Both the position numbers and the translations under genes were made by a program. 64,000 nucleotides of DNA, taken from NCBI GenBank assembly GCA_020726505.1, contig JAHLEZ010000026.1:434001-498000 (forward strand). The letters are read 5' to 3'. This stretch comes from Leptodontidium sp. MPI-SDFR-AT-0119 (taxonomy: Eukaryota; Ascomycota; Leotiomycetes; Helotiales; Leptodontidiaceae). Each line of letters begins with the position of its first letter. The first letter of the stretch is position 1. Under the pieces are notes generated by a model, which was given only the letters and a program-made list of their open reading frames with translations, did not search any database and had not been told where the DNA came from. Positions 1 to 12,440 of the stretch are shown here, in pieces.

Positions 1-740
1 CTGCTATATCTCGAAAGAGAGTTTCGATTACTCTTAGGTTAGCTGGATGTAACATAGCAGATCTAAAGGAACTTACCACAGAGGAGACTAAACCGACTAT
101 CTTCACTAATGTACGAGGGCTCTAGGGTGTCCTGAGGTGATTGTCAGGTATGGAAGTAAAAGTAGAGAGTCAAATGAATCACTCACCACGTCTGCACCTA
201 TTTCGAAATGGATATCTAGTAGACCTGGTGTAGTGTCACTAGGCATGGTTATTACCCTCTCAACGTCTTTAGTACTATAAACTCACTTGTTCAAAGGTAG
301 AGCTATACCTTCCGCTATTTCGGGCGTAGTCTCATGGGGAAAGTATGTTGCATCAGTGGGATTCTTCCCCGTTAGTAGATGTTTGTTTCTAGCTTAGTTT
401 CGGACTTACGTAGAACGAGGGACCTACTGAATTTGGGCTTGCTTCGCCGAGGGGTAGTGCGCTCATATTATTCGTGTAAGTGAGTGGGGTTGAGCGTAGG
501 AGCTATCGTAATGGGGGTTAAGGACGGGGAGGAAAGTGTAGATCGAGCTGGCAGGTACTATTTATAATCTTCAAGTCCTTGTATCGCCCTTGCGAAGGCT
601 GCTATGTCGTTCTAAGTATAGTGTTCTGATTCGTACCTCCTTTATAATACTACTCACGGGTTCCCTATTGCCTCAGCCTTGATTGTTATAGATAGTGGTC
701 AGTAAGGTGTCGAATTTGGATTAGACATCTTCCGTTTTTT
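1..740. other. Decayed sequence, no gene seen
   Basis: No reading frame of useful length and no recognisable protein pieces on either strand. The sequence is rich in TA dinucleotides and stop codons, like the other RIP-affected blocks of the window. Confidence 0.5.
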
Positions 741-893
741 AGGTGGTCTCTTTTGTGGGGTAGTCTCTTTGGCGAGGTTGTCTCTTTAGCGAGGTTGTCT
801 CTTTAGCGAGGTTGTCTCTTTAGCGAGGTTGTCTCTTTAGCGAGGTTGTCTCTTTAGCGAGGTGGTCTCTTTAGCCAGGTGGTCTCTTTTAAC
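741..893 (+). repeat. 17-bp tandem repeat, nine units
   Basis: Nine head-to-tail 17-bp units. The five central units (775-859) are identical and read GAGGTTGTCTCTTTAGC in one phase. The two left units and two right units carry a few substitutions, for example GGTGG in place of GGTTG. The array sits in decayed, gene-free DNA and shows no coding potential. Clean central units with worn edges are usual for slippage or unequal-crossover arrays. Confidence 0.9.
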
Positions 894-1178
894 AACACAA
901 GTTATCTACTCCTGTAAACGCCTCTCATTCTCGGCCTCGTATTCTTTGAATGCTTACTTCTCCACAGGCCTGTCATTCTTCGCCTCCTATAGTCCCAATA
1001 TCTGTCCTTACAAACGCCTCTCGTCGAGATGACGTCGTCTATTGTTAGCATGGTAATTATCTAGAAGGGCACGGTTCATACCTAACTATAAGTATAAAAG
1101 CGTCACCTAGAATCCCTTTCCTTCGTTTTCTCAGATAATTTCTTCATCCTAATATTATCACTTTTACTATTCTACTTA

Positions 1179-1915
1179 ATGTCTTCGAATGCGGTCAAAA
1201 GGCCATCTCTTCCCAGCGACAAATGGCTAGACACTTTCGATTTCTCTCCTTACCTCAACGATAATCTACCTGATGATCAATATTCACTTGTTGACACCCT
1301 CTTCTCCATCAACAGTATACCGCTTATACCTGGCGGCACATAGCCTGGCAATGTCATGTCTCCTATCTATCTCAACCATAGCTTACCACCAGCACAAACT
1401 ATCAACTCGAAGACTGACGGCATCTCGATAATGAACCACTTCACTAACTCTGCATATCTGGAAGAAAATCAGTCGGGCTTACCTCCTCGTACTAAAAAGG
1501 CTTGTAATTAGTGCCGCAAGAAGAAAACCCGATGCAATCGAAAAGGTGAAGAGGAATGTGTTCCATCGAGTAAAGCCAGGAAATCAGTATATCGCCAAAG
1601 CGCACTATAGAAGATTCAAGGCTCTACGGCAATATCTCCATCGCTCGGGCCTCAAGTAATTCAGTTGGAACTGCCGGATGTAAGCCTCATGTAGTATTTT
1701 AGGCTATGCTACGTCAGTTACTAATGTCTTGTCAGATAGCTCTTGAACGTCCACTAAAGCCTAAAACGTGCATGTAGAGGCTTCCTTCGTAGCGACAATC
1801 GGGCGATTCGAGAATCCCTTCTGGCCACGTCGTACAACTTAATCTATCTATACCGTCTCTGATTCCACTGGATGGCGATGAGAGAACGTCAATCGTTGTC
1901 CTACTGCGTTTGGAG
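1179..1915 (+). pseudogene. Zn2Cys6-type transcription factor, N-terminal part, decayed
   Basis: From the ATG at 1179 one frame reads for 167 codons with only three stops, all TAG, each where CAG (Gln) would fit. A basic cysteine motif follows Pro-Arg-Thr-Lys-Lys-Ala: Cys-Asn-stop-Cys-Arg-Lys-Lys-Lys-Thr-Arg-Cys, the first half (C-x2-C-x6-C) of a fungal binuclear zinc cluster. The second half keeps its first Cys, but the next two are Ser and Val, so it could not bind zinc normally. A good intron follows at 1680-1735 (GTAAGC, CTAAT, CAG), after which the frame decays. The family would be a nuclear DNA-binding regulator. Three CAG-to-TAG changes in an otherwise open frame point to RIP-like mutation of a once real gene. 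It is distinct from the TF pseudogene on the other strand at 3577-5830. Confidence 0.75.
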
Positions 1916-3576
1916 TTTACTGGTCTTGGGTCTAGTCGCTACTCTTCTTGTCTGTTAGACTGGAATATTTATTTTGGGATAATAAAGGAAATGTAGAGTT
2001 TATATGGACAGCACTAAATTTCTCCAGATTCTCACTTGGTCTTGAATCGTGGTACAATTTGTGAACTCCGTCTCAAGTGAATTTATAGGGCATTCAAAAT
2101 GAAGCCAGCTACAATATCCCTGAGTCCATCATGGCGTTTCCTGCTAATTCACTGCCGCTAGTTGTCAGCCCATGTCGACCAAACTCTACATACATCTAGA
2201 ACCTACTACGAATACTCAAATGGGTCTTATACAGATCGTACGCCGAAGAAGTAGTTTAGGATACAGTAATATCCTACGGCTTATTTCGCATTGAGACCTG
2301 CGCTTGAAAGAATTGACCTGGAGGCGCTTTGCCAACGATACTGCCTCTATTTAAGGCCTGTATCCATAGTAAGCCTAAGATATAGGCCTTACAATTAACG
2401 TGGCTGAGATTGCTTAGGGAGAGAATGAAACCCCGCGCTGTATTTATCTTCCTAGAGGGTAGCGGGGAACGTTCAAGCGACTTTGGACTCCTCGTCCTTC
2501 CTTCTCTAATTGAGCTGTGCCAGACTAGTCTGGTAAGAGTCGCCTAGGTTAGCCGGACACGAAATCAAAGAATTCCCGGATGGCAATATCCTTCCGATAT
2601 AACCGTATAACGACAATAGCCGCACTCAAACCGACTTGTGTGTAGTTGCATATTCTCTACTTGTGAATGAAGGATGAAACTCGAACCTGGGGGAGTTTAA
2701 GTACGTTGCAGGAGGGGCATATATAATCTCCCATTAATACCGGAGTGAAAAGGGGTCTGAATGTGGGAGGATCTGGGCAAAGGGAATTGATTAGAGCCTC
2801 GAATCACGGAAACGATCAAATTGCGCCACGCCAAGGTACATTAATATAGAGCATTAGTTGCGTTTAGACCTGGATACAATTGAAGCAAGTCTCATATTTT
2901 ATTAGCATTCTCTCGGTTTGTGAATGTATTGGCCTAGGACATATTAATATGAAAAGCTAATAAATTATTTAAAGCTTAGGATATTCCTAGAAGGAGCACC
3001 ACCTCCACATTTAAGTCCCTATCTTTATCCATCCAATTTCACTCCACTCAGTCGACCCGCCTCAAGCCCCGTGAACATCGACATCCCTTGTTTGTGGCTT
3101 ATATAGATCCCAAATCATAGTACTTTGAATATATATTCCTTCCTTCCTAAATTCCTTTAGATCAACACTTACTTCTACTTTTAACCCAAATCCAAGCTTC
3201 AAGTATAGAGGTTTACTCTCAGGAGTAGCCTGTAAAAACACTCTCTTCTATCTTTGCTCTACTTAGTTCAATACATATTTCCTTATCATCTAGCCGATCC
3301 CCTTTCTCTGATGCTCCGAAAACTAGGCTAGCGCTTACATATATGGAACCCTCAGTATCCTCTACACCCGTACCCTTCACACCCAGTTTCATGACATAGA
3401 TTCTCACGTCTCTCGATCATATCACTCACTAACATCTACACCTTATCCAAGAGCTAGAAATCAATCTTCGTCTACCCCCAAATTTAAACGGCTAATTAGC
3501 CTCTTTCTCGGTCTTCCCCGAAACCTAGTTACTGAGGACTCTATGATTCCCCACGCACATATCCCACAAACTGCCC
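1916..3576. other. Decayed sequence, no gene resolved
   Basis: About 1.7 kb without a traceable protein on either strand. It may hold the lost C-terminal part of the factor starting at 1179, but I could not follow a frame beyond about 1915. Confidence 0.5.
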
Positions 3577-5830
3577 TCATAAGCCGTATATAATGAGCCG
3601 TTGCCCACTCCGCTCTATCTCATCTATCCAATCTACCGAGATCGAATTGCCTGTCTACATGACTACAAAGTGCTGCTTCTCATAAATTATTTGCAAGAGC
3701 TTCCGCACATTGTCGGTGCTTCCTCTATACCCGTGCTTCTCGACTTCGATCATAAACCTCAGAGCCGTCTCTTTCTCCGCCGAATTTCGTGTATAAAAGC
3801 CCGCCATAAAAAGCGGGAACACGATAAACCGTATATCGAACTGTTCCTTGGAAAGAATTACGCTAGCCGCGTGGAGGATTTCCGCGCAGCAGGCATTGAT
3901 CTGGGCTTCAGTATTAGGCTCTAGGTCGTTTAGCTGCCCTGAGTACATACTAGTGTGTGTATAGAGTATACACACTCGAAATAGAAGGTATAACTATAAA
4001 GTTTTAGCGGCATTTTCTGGCCGAGTTTGATACAACGCACATGCTCTACCCATTCAAAGACCCCTAGGAGGGAGTGTTTCTGGAGTTCTTAACCACGTCC
4101 AATAGTCCGGAAATTGAGACCTCCATTTTATCCTGGAATCAAGAATCAGTTTTTGCAGACTCTGGATGCGGTTGTGTCAGTCCACAATCCGTGGGTTATC
4201 GAGAATAACACTCCCAAAATATTGGTGACTAGTCTCTACTCTCAAGGCTTTACCTAGACGACTAACTTATAGTGTAATCAAGATAATCTCTTAGTTAATA
4301 TTTATCACTGTCGGGAAGTATGCCTGTTCTTTAGGGTAAATAAGTGGCGGCTGATCGGCCCTGGTTAGCAATAAGCGTCGTTCTGGTGAAAGTAACATAT
4401 TTTACTTGAGGACGACTTCGACAAACATGCCTGTTCCACTTACACTCAAAACCGCATAGACATCTATACAGTAGATTATCTATATAATGAAGTCGTAGTA
4501 GTCAACATTACGCAATTGTCGTCGCATAGAAATGATCTGTAGAAGCGCATCGTAGTAATGCTGCCACATGTTTAATTCACGCGCTACAATTTCATAGAGT
4601 AGTAAGATTAGATGCGTTAATAAGGCGCCGTCAGACTGGAGCAAAATTAGTATTGGTCGCGTTTCACCGCTTAAAATTGAGGAGTTATGATTTAAATGTA
4701 GAGCCGCCGATGAATTCTAAGAGCAGCGAAAGGGAGGTGCACGTACGTAGGAATCTTGGGAGCTTTGTACTGTTGTCTACAAAGCTGGAATGACTTGCTG
4801 ATAATACTCTAAGGCATTTGTATTGTGAGAGCCTTTCTTGTGTACTATACTCAGAGCGGAAAGTGCTATCATTGCGTGGAAAAGCTGCTTTGTATTAGTA
4901 AGTTACCCCTAGACAGGATGTTCTGACTGACTGGTGGGTATTGTCGAGCTTGGACTTCAAACATATCCTCATCTCCCTGTGACTTCCCAATCCTTATAAT
5001 CTGTGGCGAAATGGCCGTTCGGTAATATTGCAACAGATCTGCATCCTTTCCTCCCCGACGAGCAGTATCTAGAAGAGACACCGTGTTAGAGCTAGGCAAA
5101 TTCGACTTTGCAGGTGCTATTGGCATTATAACCGGTCGAAAAGGGACTTGCGTAAGTGCAGTCCGAAAGGGATCTTCAAAAGTCTTGAGAATTACCACCT
5201 ATCGGTTGGAATATCAGTACGAGTTACCTATTCGATGTATCTGAGAATCCACAAGACATTACATGTCTAAAGTGCACCTCACACAGATTCAAGTGCAAGT
5301 AAGACTCACGTTCGGATCATCTGCCTCTTCGACTAGGCTGCTAGATAGCGAATTTTGCTCATAATTATTACTATTATGTTCCGAATACCTAGATCTTCGT
5401 CGTATACTCTCTATACTTTCATCTCGATATTCAGGCAAATCCGCGAAGCTTGTCAAGTTTGCAACGACCACGAATATTCTAGGATCTTGCGACTCTGCTT
5501 TTCTCTCTCGCTCATCATCGGTTGTTAGTGTTGAAAATGGAGGCAACGTATCTTCTAGTGCTCGGGCTTTTAGTTCCTGGTCTTGTGCATTTGCTGCGTT
5601 AATCAGCTTTGGCGTGTCTACAAAGCAAAGAAGAAATTACATACGATCCCAAACATGACTTCCGGTAGTAGAAACTTACTGTGTTCGTTCTAGAATTCTG
5701 GGTGTATCGTCTTTGAAAGAAACTCTTGGGTTATAGTCACTTATGAATCTATCAGCGTCTTTAAAGACGTGTAAAAACACGAGAGGGTTACTAGGTGTGA
5801 CTAAGGCGCACGCATTGCTATGACCTAGTC
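3577..5830 (-). pseudogene. Fungal Zn2Cys6-type transcription factor (PF11951-like), decayed
   Basis: Most of a gene can be followed on the minus strand through its old introns. In order: an acidic N-terminal segment with a DYNPRVSFKDDTPR stretch (about 5750-5710), an intron ending near 5619, a Ser/Glu-rich part to 5308, then DADLLQYYRTAISPQIIRIG and QGDEDMFEVQARQYPP (5080-4932), an intron at 4931-4885, LFHAMIALSALS, an intron, SDGALLTHLILLLYEI (about 4650), and finally FIVFPLFMAGF (about 3830) with the closing EIERSGQRLIIYGL and stop at 3577. These blocks match what I know of the fungal-specific factor domain fungal_trans_2. Frame breaks are mostly TAG or TAA at Gln or Trp positions, for example after VIPAL. 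The zinc cluster itself was not recovered, so the class rests on the regulatory domain. Confidence 0.8.
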
Positions 5831-6826
5831 AGCTCAAACACCCATATGTTAATCGAATATCGACGTACTCCACATACTAGTCTTGTTTCGTCGCATTTCA
5901 CCTCTACCGGTGGTGTTAGTTATTGCGGAAGTTTACAAAAGGACGCGAGGGAGGTACTGCGAGTACGACAGGTCCTAGAATTTCCAGTCAGCAGAAGTGT
6001 CAGACCGGGCGGCGCTAGCACATACCAGCAACCGCTTTTAGATCGTGGCGGGATCCTACTTCTTCGACTTTCTGGAGGAGGATTACTTGGTGATGCAAGC
6101 CCAGGCTAAAGAGAGGATGGCGGAACCTGCTGCCTTAGAGCTATGAAAGGCAAACGAGGTTCGGCTAACCGACCTCCTTACATTGCATTTGTAGAATGCA
6201 TCGACATTAAGGAGGCTAAGGGGGGCTAGCAACAAATGTTTGGTGATTCAACGTAAGAAAGATAGAAGAGCCAAAGGTTATATAGAAGGTGGGCAACGCA
6301 AACACTAGCGCGGGCTCCGGTCGCTTAGATGCACGTTAAAAACGCTAGATGGACGACAATGTGAGCGAGTGGCGGTTCTTGGTGAGGTTTATGTGCAGAT
6401 TCCCGCGCCCGTCTCTAGCTTCTAGAAGGAAGACATTCTAGAGCTATTGCACGTTCTTGACTTTGAAGAAGCAGGAAAGTTTTTCTGGTGAGACACGGGT
6501 TGAACGAAATCTCAATTAACTTGTACAGATCAGGACACCATTCCAGGCACTGCAGGGTCGTTAAGATGGATGTGGGTTAGCCTCATAGGGAGAGGGGTGG
6601 GGGAATCTGGAGTCGCAAGGTGATCGCTACAAGGGAAGTGCAAATTCCAAGGCTTGGCATCGACTTCTGGAGTTTCCACCGAAGCCTCCTTGTCCGAGTC
6701 ATTTGACAGAAGCTTAAAGGACACGAGCAAAAATCCCCAATTATTATCTCGAATGCGAATAAGGGGCGAGGAAAGGTGTTCAATTGTATCAACGTACGGG
6801 AGATTTTGGTAATCCCCGAAGCTCCA
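5831..6826. other. Decayed sequence with scattered open frames
   Basis: A plus-strand frame around 6060-6480 reads a charged Lys/Arg/Glu-rich sequence interrupted by TGA and TAG, so a decayed gene is likely here, but I do not recognise it. Minus-strand open frames at 6530-6876 overlap one another and show no family signature. Confidence 0.35.
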
Positions 6827-6894
6827 CATGCAACTCCGTGCGGCTTCTGGTTTCCAATGACCTCCCCGGATGACATGACATCACGTGATTGTCC
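6827..6894 (-). repeat. 68-bp dispersed repeat, copy A
   Basis: Read on the minus strand, these 68 bases match 19678-19745 at 62 positions. The unit carries the palindrome ATCACGTGAT with a CACGTG core. Four of the six differences are C/T or G/A transitions of the kind seen elsewhere in the decayed blocks. Copy A lies just left of LINE copy 1; copy B lies about 250 bp upstream of the start of a C2H2 gene. It may be an old transposon end or a duplicated promoter piece. Confidence 0.75.
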
Positions 6895-7055
6895 CTAGAC
6901 TATCACCGTCACGAAGCAGCAAGGTCGCAGAAGAGGGAATAGACTACTAAATTCTGCCTTGAGTAGACAGGAGGTCCATGAGTCGTTGGGGACAGTATTA
7001 GCGTGAATTTGAGTATTCGATTTATTATTCGATTAAGCAGACTAGGAGAGGGAGG

Positions 7056-8366
7056 ATGGAAAGGGTGGTAGAGGATTCGACCCTGACGCGTCAGTCGCGT
7101 CGCGAACGAACGAAGACCCCGAAGGCCTTAGAACTAGAAAAGAGAAGGCATAGCGGAAAATCAGTTAACGGCAATCTATTCGGAACATTAAACTAGAGGC
7201 CTAGTGCTATAAAGGACTGGGACGAAAGCAACGAGAGTGATACAGACGATGTGATCGAAGTGAGGGATAGGACCCCTGACGCGCCGCGACCGAACCGCAC
7301 GCGACGCCGACTCAAGAATCTGTCTTATACATCGACTAGAGAGTCTACGAGAACAGAAGAGGCGGAGGGCGGTCTTCTCTCTATTATTTTATTGGCAATT
7401 GAGGAAGTAAAAGCCAGTAACGTGGAACTTATCGCAGAACTAGCGGAGGTTAAGGCCCAACTTGTAGAGGCCAAAGCATAACTAGTAGAGATAGTAGTGA
7501 TCACAAATAAAGGTTTAGGACTAAGTAGATCCCTATAGTAATCGTACGCCTTAGTTCTCACAAGATTAAGTGATTTGTCGTTCTTAGCTAGCCAAGCTGT
7601 TGCTGCAACTACGCCATCGATGGCTGATGAGTTGTACTGTACAGTTGACACGTCCAGAGTAAAGGAGGAAGACAAGAGCAAGGCACAACCAGGAGCGATT
7701 AGGAAGGCAATCGAAGAAGAAATCCGGACAACAGAAGGGCAAGAGCATTAGCGTTGCGTCGCCGTGATCAAGGACGCTAGGAACTATAATCGCATCAAAG
7801 TAACGTATAGAGATGAAGTCGAACTTCAAAGGGTCAAGAAAGCAGCGGAGAAGACCGCGGTGACAGGGGTTAGGGTGCTACGAGACCAACTATATCCCGT
7901 GAAGGTAGACAATGCCAACCGAACAGCCATTCTCGATCAAGATGGAAAGGTTCTACCTAGTGCCGCCGAAATCCTTAGGAAGGAAAACGATGTACACATA
8001 GCCAAGATAAGATGGCTTAGTAAGAAGGACACGGGGAAAGCTTACGGATCAATGGTTATCTATGTCACAAAAGGCAGCGAAGTAACACGACTATTACAAG
8101 ACTAATACTTCCATGTCGTAAGAGAGTCAGCTTACACTAGGGTTTTCGAGCCGCGATATGGCCCGCAGAAATACTATAGATGTCAGGAAACAAGGCACAA
8201 GGCATACTTATATACGCAACCGTAAGTCTGTACTAGATATACTTAAGTAAGACACTATCACAGTAAATGTCAAGTAGTAATACTAAAGTGTATCACATGC
8301 GGAGGGCCACACGAATCGCTTAACAGGAACTGCGGAACACGGCATAGCTCCCGGGATGTATAAAAC
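7056..8366 (+). pseudogene. LINE copy 1 ORF1 (gag-like), broken
   Basis: Starts at ATG 7056 with MERVVEDSTLTRQSRRERTK. A charged, coiled-coil-like N-terminal half contains EEVKASNVEL and AELAEVKAQL. A globular segment with VIKDARNYNRIKVT stays open from 7764 to 8105. Last come degraded zinc knuckles at about 8160-8340, where several Cys codons now read Tyr. ORF1 proteins of this group bind the element RNA in a particle. At least eight in-frame stops interrupt it. The same frame in copy 2 keeps a better first knuckle. Confidence 0.85.
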
Positions 8367-8379
8367 CTTCTAAATACTT

Positions 8380-11300
8380 TAATTAAATGTCCGGAAGTAG
8401 CGAGAGGTATAACACAGTTTAATAAGTAATAAATAACTAAAGGATTATAGAGTGTTGGCGATATCTAAGTTATATGCGAGGATTATCGACGGCACTTTAG
8501 TAATAGTCCCTATAAGACACCCAAACTGGACCAAAATAGTACCCACAGTTTAACGTGAGGAAAGGTGAGCGTTTCAGAGTATACTCTGGATTCGGAAGGA
8601 CATCGAAGCAGAACAGGTACCGATATAATCATCGGACCTCACGGCAGCGGTGTTACGACTCCTAGACTAGTCGATACTGGTAGTGTCAGTCTACGTTGAA
8701 CCGCAGGATGTAGAGGCATTAAGGGTTGCGATCTACGAACTACACTAAGTAATAAAGGAAACACGTAAGAGGATTGGCACCCGAGTGGATATAGTAATTG
8801 CCGGGGATTTCAACCGGTATAATCAATTATAAGGAGGAGAGGACGTCTCACAGGAAAGGCAAGGAGAGGCCGATCCGATTATCGACCTCATAAGTGAGTA
8901 TACTCTTCGTAGCTTACTCCCGAGGGGCACGAAGACGTGGCAACGGGGGAATCACGAGTTAACAATTGATCTAGTACTAGCTTCCGAGGAATTAGCAACG
9001 TCAGTAGTGAAGTGTATAGTCTACACGACCGAGTATAGATCTGATCACAGAGTAATTTAGACGAATTTCGACGTCACGACTCCAGAACGAGTTATTGAAG
9101 TAAGGCTGCTTTTTAAGAATACTCCGTGGACCGACATAAAGGCCAGGATTACTACCACTCTTCGCTTCGTTCCATTTGGTGGCAGTGTATAGTAACAGGC
9201 TGATGGGTTAATGACAGCGGTACTGGAGGCAGTCTATGCACTTACCCTAAAGGCTAAGCCTTCACTATACGCGAAGAGATGGTGGACAACAGACCTCACG
9301 TAGCTCTAGCGAGTCTACACGTACTAAAGGAACTAGACGAGAACTTAACGACGGATAAGTCGCATGTTTCTTAGCTTAGAATAATAAGCGAATGAAGTTA
9401 CTAAGGAATACTATAATGCCGTCTAAAGACAGAAAAAGGCGCACTAGGAGGATTTCCTCGCGGAAGACACAAACATATAGTAAGCGGCAAAGTACTTAGA
9501 TCCCTATAGTAACTTAGCATTTGACAAGATACTACCACTAACGAGAAGAGACTAATCTACTACGAAAGATAAAATAAAATAAGCGGAGGAACTATTATCT
9601 GCGTTCTTTCCCCTACTACTAGCGAGGATAGAAGATGAAGGACTACGACTATAACGTACCGCAATTTCGATGCCTCGTTTGACGATAAAAGAAGTAAAAC
9701 AGAGAATTTTTGCGGCGAAGTCATAGAAGGCGCCAGGAGATGATGGGTTACTAGCCATAGTATAGAAGCAGGTATAGCCGGTAGTGAAAGACAGAGTATT
9801 ACTCCTCTTCTAGACATCGTTAAATAAAGGGGAGCTCCCTACGCAGTGGAGAAATGCCAAGATCATACTACTAAAGAAGCCGAACAAGGGAGACTACACG
9901 GTCGTAAAGGCGTGGAGGCCGATCTCGCTACTCTCCACACTTAGAAAGACACTAGAGTCTGTGATTACTGAAAGAGTATCACACGTAGTAGAGACTTTTA
10001 GTTTGCTCCCCACGAACTACTTCGGGGCCAGAAAGAAACGTTCTGCTGAACAGGCACTCTTACTACTGCAAGAACACATTTATAATATATAGAGATCAAA
10101 GAAGGTCCTTAGCTTAATTAACTTCGACGTAAAGGGCGCATATAATAGGGTATACAAGGACAGACTGTTACAGAGACTCGCAGTAAGAGGCATCCCGCCG
10201 GCTCTAGTGCGGTAAATTAATACCTTCTGCTCAGAACGCACGGCAACTATCCTAGTCAATAGCCACACCTCTTAACAACAGTCACTGCTATAAGTAGGCT
10301 TACTGTAAGGGTCACTACTTTCGCTAATATTATTCCTCTTTTTTAATGCCGACTTAGTTCAACACAAAGTAAATACAAATAGGGGAGCAATAGCATTTGT
10401 AGATAATTATAACGCGTGAGTTATAGGGCTATCAATAAAAGCGAACAGAGAGGGGATTCAAGCCATTATCAATAGAGCAATAGAATAAGAGAGGCGGAGC
10501 GGAGCCACGTTCAAAGGGGACAAGACAATAATAATTCATTTCACTAGGCGGCCGGACTAAACTAGCACTAGACCGTTCACTATCAAAAGTAAAGCAATCG
10601 CACCAAAGGAAACGGCTAAGATCTTGGGAGTAATCATAGACTCGGGACTCCAGTATATACAACACATCAGAAAAGCAACGACTAAGGGCCTTCTAGCCGC
10701 TATAGCACTAAAACGACTGCGGCTAGTTTCCCCCTTAACTGCAAGGCAATTGTTTGGAGCGACAGTAGCGCTAGTCGTGGATTATGCCTCGAACGTTTAG
10801 ATACATACTTGCGGATACAAAGGCGTGGCCTTAATAAATAGAATACAAAGAGTCAGAGCACAGGCTATTACAGGAGTCTTTCGAACAGTGGCAACTGCAG
10901 TTGTAGAAGCCGAGGCTAACATACGTATAGTAGATGAGCGGCATATAGAGAGGGCTACGAAGCTGTGGGTCAACCTCTGCACGTTACTGGAGACGAACCC
11001 GCTCTTAAAGTTAAATACTAGAGAACTTTAGAGATTCACCTCACTATTGCAAAGGATAGCTCATGCGTACCAAAATATGCCAACAAATAAGATGGAGGTC
11101 ATTCAGCCTTATGTGATAACTCCGTAAGAGGAACGACTCCCCGCTATAATTAACCTTAAAACGGAGGAGACGACAAACATTACGAATACTATTAGCGGTA
11201 TACAGATTGCGACAAGCTCGTCCGCAAGGAAAGGGATAGTTGGGATGGGAGGGGCCATCTACGACACTCTCGGCATTATAATAGGCAGAGAATCTACTAT

Positions 11301-12150
11301 ATACTCGGTCACCTTAAGAGCAAGAACGGAACAGAACCCATACACGGCGGAACTCGCAGCAATAGCCATGGCACTGAAGTAGCTACCACAACATCTGGTA
11401 GGAAGACAGATCACTATTATTACAAGCAATCAAGGAGCCCTACTAGCAACGAGTCAACTAAGACATTAATTAGGACAAAGTAACATTAAAGAAATCTACG
11501 AGCTAGTTCGCATGTTAAGGCAAGGAGGTAACTCTGTCTCTATGATATAAGTCCCATCGCAAGGGAGTTTCGAGCAAGGCAGGAGAGTAAAGGAGGCAGC
11601 ACGACAGGCCACGGAGCAGGGCCGAACACCTCAAGGGCAATGTCAACAAGTTAAGTCCACAATTATAAACAATATAATAGCGACAGGAGTAACAAGGACA
11701 CTGCCAGACGGAGTAGGAAAGTATTCGAGAGAAATAGACACAGCACTGCCAGGCAAGCACACTCGTACCCTGTACGACGGCCTCAAGCGGAGAGAAGCGA
11801 GCGTATTAGTACAACTCCGAACGGGAATGGCACGACTCAATGGATACCTCCACCGGATTAGAGCAGCGGAATCAGACTAATGTTAATGCGGCTAAGCAAG
11901 GGAAACCGTTAAGCATTTCCTCTTTTAATACGCGAGATGGGATATATACCGAACACAAATGCTAGCACAGGCAGACACAAGAAGAGGCAACCTCTCTTTC
12001 TACTTGGGTGGGAAAGCACTATCTAACCCGGAGACATGGACACTAAATATAGAAGTAGTACGAGTAACGATCAAGTTTGCCATTGCCACAGGACGACTAG
12101 ACATAGACGTAATACAGGCAGCTAACACCCTACAATAGTAAATCCCATCT
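8380..12150 (+). pseudogene. LINE copy 1 ORF2 (endonuclease, reverse transcriptase, RNase H), broken
   Basis: Endonuclease signatures are GDFNRY at about 8803-8820 and RSDHRV near 9040. The reverse transcriptase region includes PISLLSTLRKTLE (about 9920), the block NFDVKGAYNRVY (about 10120) and the catalytic-loop position FVDN at 10396-10407, where active enzymes carry two aspartates. RNase H remnants include TAELAAIAMAL (about 11350). A Cys/His C-terminal tail follows the YLHRIRAAESD stretch (about 11850). Dozens of TAG and TAA codons cut the frame. The product would have been the target-primed reverse transcription enzyme. Confidence 0.88.
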
Positions 12151-12440
12151 CATTCTCTCACCCCGACTAACCCCTAGTACCCTCGTGTCCCTAGTAGGTC
12201 TCGCTTCAGTTGCCGACGATAGGATATTAAACACTTGGAGGAATGATCTTCAAGCTTACTTGCTACTAACCACACACGAGACCTCGTTTGATCAAGGCAA
12301 TTACCGAAAGTGAAAGATACTGGAAGAGGCATTTCTGTACAGGCTTCAGGAGGTCATAGAAACACTGAACGAAGTGGATTATGTAATATAGACTAGGGCC
12401 CTTTAGGTTTAGAACCGGGCGAATAAACTTCATTATTATC

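Larger units (their letters stand above)
6962..12440 (+). mobile_element. Tad-like non-LTR retrotransposon (LINE), copy 1, inactivated
   Basis: About 5.5 kb closely matching 22466-27950 in inverted orientation. It encodes remnants of a gag-like ORF1 with zinc knuckles and an ORF2 with apurinic endonuclease, reverse transcriptase and RNase H parts, the layout of the Tad1 group. The 3' end is a short repeated tail, ATTATTATCA here and ATCATCATCA in copy 2. A 12-bp direct repeat AATTCTGCCTTG flanks it at 6950-6961 and 12441-12452 and fits a target-site duplication. Both ORFs are shredded by TAG and TAA codons. Where the copies differ, the change is often C/T or G/A next to A or T, for example CACCAAAGG against CACTAAAGG and TTGGGAG against TTAGGAG. 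It cannot move by itself. Confidence 0.92.

Noticed and set aside
741..893. CRISPR array
   Set aside because: Units are contiguous with no spacers, and the genome is fungal.
3601..3924. Plus-strand 107-codon frame
   Set aside because: It lies opposite the well-recognised C-terminal block of the minus-strand transcription-factor pseudogene.
6530..6876. Two overlapping minus-strand genes
   Set aside because: Frames overlap each other, have no family signal and begin inside the 68-bp repeat.
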